Assembly: GCA_015490395.1 (NCBI GenBank)
Contig: WFXX01000162.1
Coordinates: 1 to 5,128, forward strand
Direction of reading: 5' to 3'
Length of the DNA stretch: 5,128 nt
Source of the DNA: Gammaproteobacteria bacterium
GTDB taxonomy: Bacteria > Pseudomonadota > Gammaproteobacteria > DRLM01
This document shows, piece by piece, positions 1-5,128 of this stretch. A model generated the notes under the pieces. The model was not told where the DNA came from. It saw only the letters and a list, made by a program, of their open reading frames with translations, and ran no database searches. Each line of letters begins with the position of its first letter. Within the stretch, counting starts at the first letter, position 1. The position numbers and the translations under genes were made by a program.

Positions 1-15
1 GAGCTGGGGCGCCCC

Positions 16-1122
16 TCAGGCGGCCTCCGGCCGCCCCCGGTAGGCGGCCAGCACCTCCCGCAGGGCCTGGGGATCGTAGTCGGCGGTGACCACCGCCTCG
101 CCCAGGCGGCGCAGCAGCACCAGGCGCAGGCGCCCGCCGGCAGCCTTCTTGTCCCCGGCCATGAGCGCGAGCATGCCCTCGGGATCGAGCTCGGCGGGGC
201 CCCGCACGGGGAGGCCGGCCCGCCGCAGCAGGGCCTCCACCCGGGCCACCTCCTCCTCCCGGAGCCAGCCCCGGCGGGCCGAGAGGGCGGCGGCCATGAC
301 CATCCCGGCGGCCACCGCCTCGCCGTGCAGCCAGCGCCCGTAGCCCAGGCCGGCCTCGATGGCGTGGCCGAAGGTGTGCCCCAGGTTGAGGATGGCGCGC
401 AGGCCTGCCTCGCGCTCATCGGCGGCCACCACGTCGGCCTTGATCCGGCAGGAGCGCAGCACTGCCTCGGCTAGGTCTTCCTCCCTCAGGACGAGGAGCC
501 CCTCTAGGCGCCGCTCCAGCCAGTCCAGGAAGGCGGCGTCCCGGATCAGGCCGTACTTGATCACCTCGGCCAGGCCTGAGCGTAGCTGCCGGGGCTCCAG
601 GGTGCGCAGGACCGCCATGTCGGCTACCACGCAACGGGGCTGGTGGAAGGCGCCGATCATGTTCTTGCCCAGGGGGTGGTTGACCCCCGTCTTGCCTCCC
701 ACGGAAGAGTCCACCTGGGCCAGGAGGGTGGTGGGCAGCTGCACGAAGTCCACCCCCCGCTGGTAGCAGGCGGCGGCGAAGCCGGTCAGGTCCCCCACCA
801 CCCCGCCTCCCAGGGCCACCAGGGTGCAGCGGCGGTCGAAGCGCCGCGCCAGCAGCTCGTCCCAGATGCGCTGGGCGGTGGCCAGGGTCTTGTGGGCCTC
901 GCCCTCGGGGAGCACCAGCTCGGCCACCTCCAGCCCCTCCAGCATGGCTCGGGCCCGCTCCAGGTAGAGGGGCCCCACCCGCTCGTCGGTGACGATGAGG
1001 GCCTGGTGGCCGCGCAGGTGGGGGCGCAGCAGCCCCGGATCGCCCAGCAGATCGGCCCCGACGTGAATGGGATAGCTGCGCTCGCCCAGCTCGACGGTGA
1101 GGGTGCGGAGGAGGGATGGCAT
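16..1122 (-). CDS. aroB: 3-dehydroquinate synthase (AroB), complete
   Basis: This cytoplasmic enzyme of the shikimate pathway converts DAHP to 3-dehydroquinate, using NAD+ and a divalent metal. The 368-residue product is close to the usual length (about 360). Visible motifs are PEGEAHKT (72-79), the glycine-rich NAD-binding stretch GGGVVGDLTGFAA (105-117), the substrate-binding block PTTLLAQVDSSVGGKTG (130-146) continuing to GKNMIGAFHQP (152-162), and GDKK near the C-terminus (323-326). The metal ligands appear intact: E186 in GLAEVIKYG, H249 in NLGHTFGHA and H266 in LHGEA, matching E. coli Glu184, His247 and His264. I chose the ATG at 1120-1122 because the family similarity (TVELGERSYPI) begins just after it and GGAAG lies 7 nt upstream. 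The frame stays open to 1284, but that extension is Pro/Gly/Arg-rich and lacks family similarity. aroK, a common upstream neighbour in proteobacteria, is absent; a divergent lipoprotein gene lies there instead. A 10-base palindrome, GGGGCGCCCC, follows the stop at 6-15. Confidence 0.97.
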   Translation of the reverse strand: MPSLLRTLTVELGERSYPIHVGADLLGDPGLLRPHLRGHQALIVTDERVGPLYLERARAMLEGLEVAELVLPEGEAHKTLATAQRIWDELLARRFDRRCTLVALGGGVVGDLTGFAAACYQRGVDFVQLPTTLLAQVDSSVGGKTGVNHPLGKNMIGAFHQPRCVVADMAVLRTLEPRQLRSGLAEVIKYGLIRDAAFLDWLERRLEGLLVLREEDLAEAVLRSCRIKADVVAADEREAGLRAILNLGHTFGHAIEAGLGYGRWLHGEAVAAGMVMAAALSARRGWLREEEVARVEALLRRAGLPVRGPAELDPEGMLALMAGDKKAAGGRLRLVLLRRLGEAVVTADYDPQALREVLAAYRGRPEAA

Positions 1123-1276
1123 CTCGCTGCTTCCGGTCGGGGCGCAACCCTCGGGGGCAGTTCCGAGGCCGGCGTCCGGTTCGGGGTTGGCCGCCCTAGG
1201 GGCCGGCAGCTTACACTGTGGCACCCGGGAGCCCCCGGGATCAAGGCGGCCCGGGGTGGAGGGAAGGGGGAGCGTC
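1123..1276. promoter_or_regulatory. Divergent intergenic control region between aroB and the lipoprotein gene
   Basis: This 154-base spacer lies between two divergent start codons, so it should contain promoters for both genes. The best plus-strand candidate is weak: TTGGCC (1187-1192) and TACACT (1212-1217) with a 19-base spacer, longer than the usual 17. The palindrome CCCTAGGG (1194-1201) falls between these boxes and could be an operator. CCCGGG occurs twice (1224-1229 and 1234-1239), 10 bases apart, and the two copies can also pair as a 6-bp hairpin. I see no convincing minus-strand promoter. That the region is regulatory follows from the layout; the individual boxes are guesses. Confidence 0.3.
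1266..1272 (+). promoter_or_regulatory. Ribosome binding site of the lipoprotein gene
   Basis: A purine run, GGGGGAG, ends 4 nt before the ATG at 1277; a second GGAGG (1258-1262) lies further upstream. Together with the signal peptide that begins directly at this ATG, it selects this start over the upstream in-frame ATG at 1097, which lies inside aroB on the opposite strand. Confidence 0.6.
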
Positions 1277-1693
1277 ATGAGCAAGGCGTGGTGGACGGCG
1301 GCTGGCCTGGCTCTGCTGGCCGGCTGCGCGACGGCCCCGCCGTCGGTCTCCCCGGTACCCGCGGAGTCCCCGGGGGGGAGCGGGGAGATGTCGGCCGAGC
1401 CCCGGGCCCTGGCGGTGGGCGAGTGGCTCCAGGACCACCGTCGGGCGGTCTACGACCGGCAGGCGGGCACCTACGACCTCTACGTGGGCGGGGTCCTCTG
1501 GGCCAAGTGGCACCCCTGGCGGCGGGAGCTGCGCATCCTGCCCCTGGCCCCGGGGGAGCGCGGGGAGGGCGCGGACTGGTCGGCGGCCTGCCGCTGGGGA
1601 CCGGCGGGGCGTCTAACGGGGCCCGAGGCCGGGACGGAGCACTGCCGGGCCCTGCTGGACGATGTGGCTCGCCGGCTGGCCCGCTCTCCCTGA
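1277..1693 (+). CDS. Small Trp-rich lipoprotein of unknown function
   Basis: I do not recognise the family. The 138-residue product starts with a short lipoprotein signal peptide: K3, a hydrophobic stretch to about residue 16, and the lipobox L14-A15-G16-C17. C17 would be lipidated after cleavage by signal peptidase II. Ala at +2 gives no inner-membrane retention signal, so an outer-membrane anchor facing the periplasm is likely. Residues 18-45 form a Pro/Ser/Gly-rich linker. The globular part (about 46-138) contains an aromatic segment, roughly YDRQAGTYDLYVGG (59-72) followed by W76, W79 and W81, that looks like beta-strands. A C-terminal helix lies around 121-135. There are six Trp in the 122 mature residues. 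C105 and C123 are the only other cysteines and could form a disulfide. The gene stands alone on this strand, divergent from aroB and convergent with the smbP-like gene. The lipobox, ribosome binding site and codon pattern support a real gene; its function cannot be read from context. Confidence 0.82.
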   Translation: MSKAWWTAAGLALLAGCATAPPSVSPVPAESPGGSGEMSAEPRALAVGEWLQDHRRAVYDRQAGTYDLYVGGVLWAKWHPWRRELRILPLAPGERGEGADWSAACRWGPAGRLTGPEAGTEHCRALLDDVARRLARSP

Positions 1694-1694
1694 G

Positions 1695-1712
1695 CCCGCC
1701 GCCCCCGGCGGG
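1695..1712 (+). repeat. Perfect 7-bp hairpin just after the lipoprotein stop codon
   Basis: CCCGCCG (1695-1701) and CGGCGGG (1706-1712) pair perfectly around a CCCC loop, starting 2 bases after the TGA. No T-run follows (the next bases are AACTCAAG), so it is not a standard intrinsic terminator. It could stabilise the 3' end of the mRNA, or be chance in such GC-rich DNA. Confidence 0.4.
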
Positions 1713-1759
1713 AACTCAAGGGCCGGCCCGGTGTCTAGAAGGGGAGGCCCGAGGCCCTT

Positions 1760-1776
1760 CCCCGACCGCGTCGGGG
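1760..1776. repeat. Perfect 7-bp hairpin in the convergent spacer
   Basis: CCCCGAC (1760-1766) and GTCGGGG (1770-1776) pair around a 3-base CGC loop. No T-run follows on either strand. It lies upstream of the stronger hairpin at 1837-1862 and may add to the structure of the lipoprotein 3' untranslated region. Confidence 0.35.
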
Positions 1777-1836
1777 CCAGCGGCCGGCCGCGGCCGACGT
1801 GCTTTCCCCTGTTGGCTTCTCTCCCTTCCTGTGCAA

Positions 1837-1865
1837 GGGCCGGCGCCGCGAGGCGCCGGCCCCCT
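1837..1865. terminator. Strong GC hairpin, probable bidirectional terminator
   Basis: GGGCCGGCGCC (1837-1847) and GGCGCCGGCCC (1852-1862) form a perfect 11-bp stem. The loop is GCGA, which fits the stable GNRA tetraloop class in the plus-strand RNA. AA (1835-1836) can also pair with TT (1864-1865) past one bulged C. On the plus strand the stem is followed by CTTCTTGTG, a short and interrupted T-rich tail. On the minus strand only TTGCAC follows. It lies between two convergent genes (ends at 1693 and 1897), where a shared terminator is expected. Terminator function is more likely for the lipoprotein transcript than for the smbP-like one. Confidence 0.65.
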
Positions 1866-1896
1866 TCTTGTGGGTGCGTTGGCGCGCGCCGCCTGC

Positions 1897-2352
1897 TCAG
1901 AGGTGCCGGAACCCCTCACGTAAGTGACGCATTCCCTCGCGGGCGTGGCGCAAGGCCATGCGCCCCTCGCCCCGCCCGGCCAGGTCCACGGCCTCCTCCA
2001 GGTGCCTCACCCCTTCTTCGGTGTGGTCGATGAACTCCTTGACGTGGCGGTTGCGGGTCTGCTGGAAGTCCTCCCGGGCATGCTGAATGGCCTCCTCAGC
2101 GTGGCGCACCGCCTCGCGGGCGTGCATGGCGATGCCTTGGGGGTCACCCGACCCGGCCTCCAGCGCCTCCTCGCCGTGCTGGATGGCCACCCGGGCGTGC
2201 TTGGCCGCCTCCTGGGCGTGAGGGCCGGCCACAGCGGCGGCGCTCCCGAGGACGCCGGCGGCCAGGAGGGCCGCCAGCAGCAGGGCCCCGAGGCCCCGGG
2301 CCCGGGGCGCGCCGCGAAGCAGGGCGTGGGGATTGAGGGCATGGGACGGCAT
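1897..2352 (-). CDS. SmbP-like periplasmic histidine-rich metal-binding protein
   Basis: The 151-residue product resembles the small metal-binding protein SmbP of Nitrosomonas europaea, a periplasmic four-helix protein built of His-containing heptads that binds several copper or other divalent ions. A Sec signal peptide is visible: a long basic n-region (1-20), a hydrophobic core (about 21-41) and a signal peptidase I site after AVA (40-42). The mature chain is 109 residues with no Cys and 12 His, at 45/52/59, 77/84/91, 103/110/117 and 136/143/150, so each group of three is spaced exactly 7. Units such as HAREAVRHAEEAIQHA (77-92) match the SmbP heptad style. Gly/Pro or polar breaks (about 66-73, 97-101, 126-130) separate four predicted helices. 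The chain ends one residue after the last His. The ATG is set by AGGAGGAGA, 5 nt upstream. It lies downstream of metH on the same strand. Family assignment rests on recalled similarity; metal identity is inference. Confidence 0.88.
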   Translation of the reverse strand: MPSHALNPHALLRGAPRARGLGALLLAALLAAGVLGSAAAVAGPHAQEAAKHARVAIQHGEEALEAGSGDPQGIAMHAREAVRHAEEAIQHAREDFQQTRNRHVKEFIDHTEEGVRHLEEAVDLAGRGEGRMALRHAREGMRHLREGFRHL

Positions 2353-2357
2353 GGCGC

Positions 2358-2366
2358 TCTCCTCCT
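2358..2366 (-). promoter_or_regulatory. Strong Shine-Dalgarno of the smbP-like gene
   Basis: Read on the minus strand this is AGGAGGAGA, 5 nt before the ATG at 2350-2352, a near-ideal match to the anti-Shine-Dalgarno sequence. It is the best ribosome binding site among the three starts in the window and suggests efficient translation independent of metH. Confidence 0.8.
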
Positions 2367-2373
2367 TGGCTGC

Positions 2374-2391
2374 GATCCCTGAGATCCTTGA
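2374..2391. repeat. Tandem 9-bp repeat in the leader of the smbP-like gene
   Basis: GATCCCTGA (2374-2382) is followed directly by GATCCTTGA (2383-2391), differing at one base, and a partial third unit, GATA, begins at 2392. The repeat lies 7 bases upstream of the Shine-Dalgarno of the smbP-like gene, so it is in the promoter or the 5' leader. It could be an operator or an RNA element, or chance. No known metal-regulator box is recognisable in it. Confidence 0.4.
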
Positions 2392-2436
2392 GATACGGTC
2401 CCGGCGGAAGACCTAGCCGGTGATTCAAGAATAGGC

Positions 2437-2457
2437 CGCTGGCAGGAGCAGCGCCAG
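2437..2457 (-). terminator. Weak hairpin after metH, possible attenuating terminator
   Basis: Two alternative 5-bp stems overlap here: CGCTG (2437-2441) with CAGCG (2449-2453), and CTGGC (2439-2443) with GCCAG (2453-2457). On the minus strand they are followed, a few bases later, by TATTCTTG, a modest T-rich tail. The stem is too short to be a confident terminator, so metH transcripts may continue into the smbP-like gene. TATTCT (2428-2433) could equally be read as a -10 box for the smbP-like gene, but no matching -35 box is present. Confidence 0.2.
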
Positions 2458-2468
2458 AGGCGGTGGCC

Positions 2469-5128
<2,660 letters not shown>

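Noticed and set aside
1123..1284. A 54-residue N-terminal extension of AroB from an upstream in-frame ATG
   Set aside because: The extension is Pro/Gly/Arg-rich with no family similarity, would overlap the start of the divergent lipoprotein gene, and the ATG at 1122 has a ribosome binding site and normal family length.
643..1923. A 426-codon plus-strand open frame antisense to aroB and running through the lipoprotein gene
   Set aside because: The translation is low-complexity, has no start signal, and covers two better supported genes and the hairpin-rich spacer in the wrong frame.
1924..2382. Plus-strand open frame antisense to the smbP-like gene
   Set aside because: It has no plausible ribosome binding site or recognisable domain. 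The minus-strand frame has a signal peptide, heptad His pattern and strong Shine-Dalgarno.
2403..2434. TTGAAT on the minus strand as a -35 box or heat-shock-type promoter for the smbP-like gene
   Set aside because: No acceptable -10 box (sigma-70 TATAAT-like or heat-shock CCCCAT-like) lies at the right spacing.

Overview
This is a GC-rich window (roughly 70% G+C by eye) with four protein-coding genes in a compact bacterial layout. The two housekeeping proteins, 3-dehydroquinate synthase and B12-dependent methionine synthase, resemble the E. coli forms closely, including the spacing of catalytic residues. The other two genes are a lipobox lipoprotein and an SmbP-like periplasmic metal-binding protein. 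Together they suggest a Gram-negative proteobacterium, probably a high-GC gamma- or betaproteobacterium. That placement is inference, because no marker in the window fixes the taxon.

Layout from left to right: aroB (16-1122, minus strand) is complete and ends 15 bases from the left edge. A 154-base divergent spacer (1123-1276) separates it from a small Trp-rich lipoprotein gene of unknown function (1277-1693, plus strand). A hairpin-rich convergent spacer (1694-1896) holds a strong GC hairpin that probably terminates transcription from both sides. An smbP-like gene (1897-2352, minus strand) follows, then a 116-base spacer. The rest is metH (2469-5128, minus strand), whose 5' part, encoding the homocysteine-binding domain, lies beyond the right edge. 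There are no tRNA or rRNA genes, CRISPR arrays, insertion sequences or att sites that I can see.

The genes do not form one obvious pathway. AroB makes 3-dehydroquinate for aromatic amino acids. MetH remethylates homocysteine using methylcobalamin and methyltetrahydrofolate. The SmbP-like protein probably binds divalent metals, perhaps copper, in the periplasm. metH and the smbP-like gene run in the same direction and could share some read-through, but the smbP-like gene has its own strong ribosome binding site.

I did not find an undescribed system. The most notable item is the SmbP-like protein. Its 12 mature histidines fall into four groups of three, each group spaced exactly 7 residues apart, which predicts a four-helix bundle with one histidine stripe per helix.
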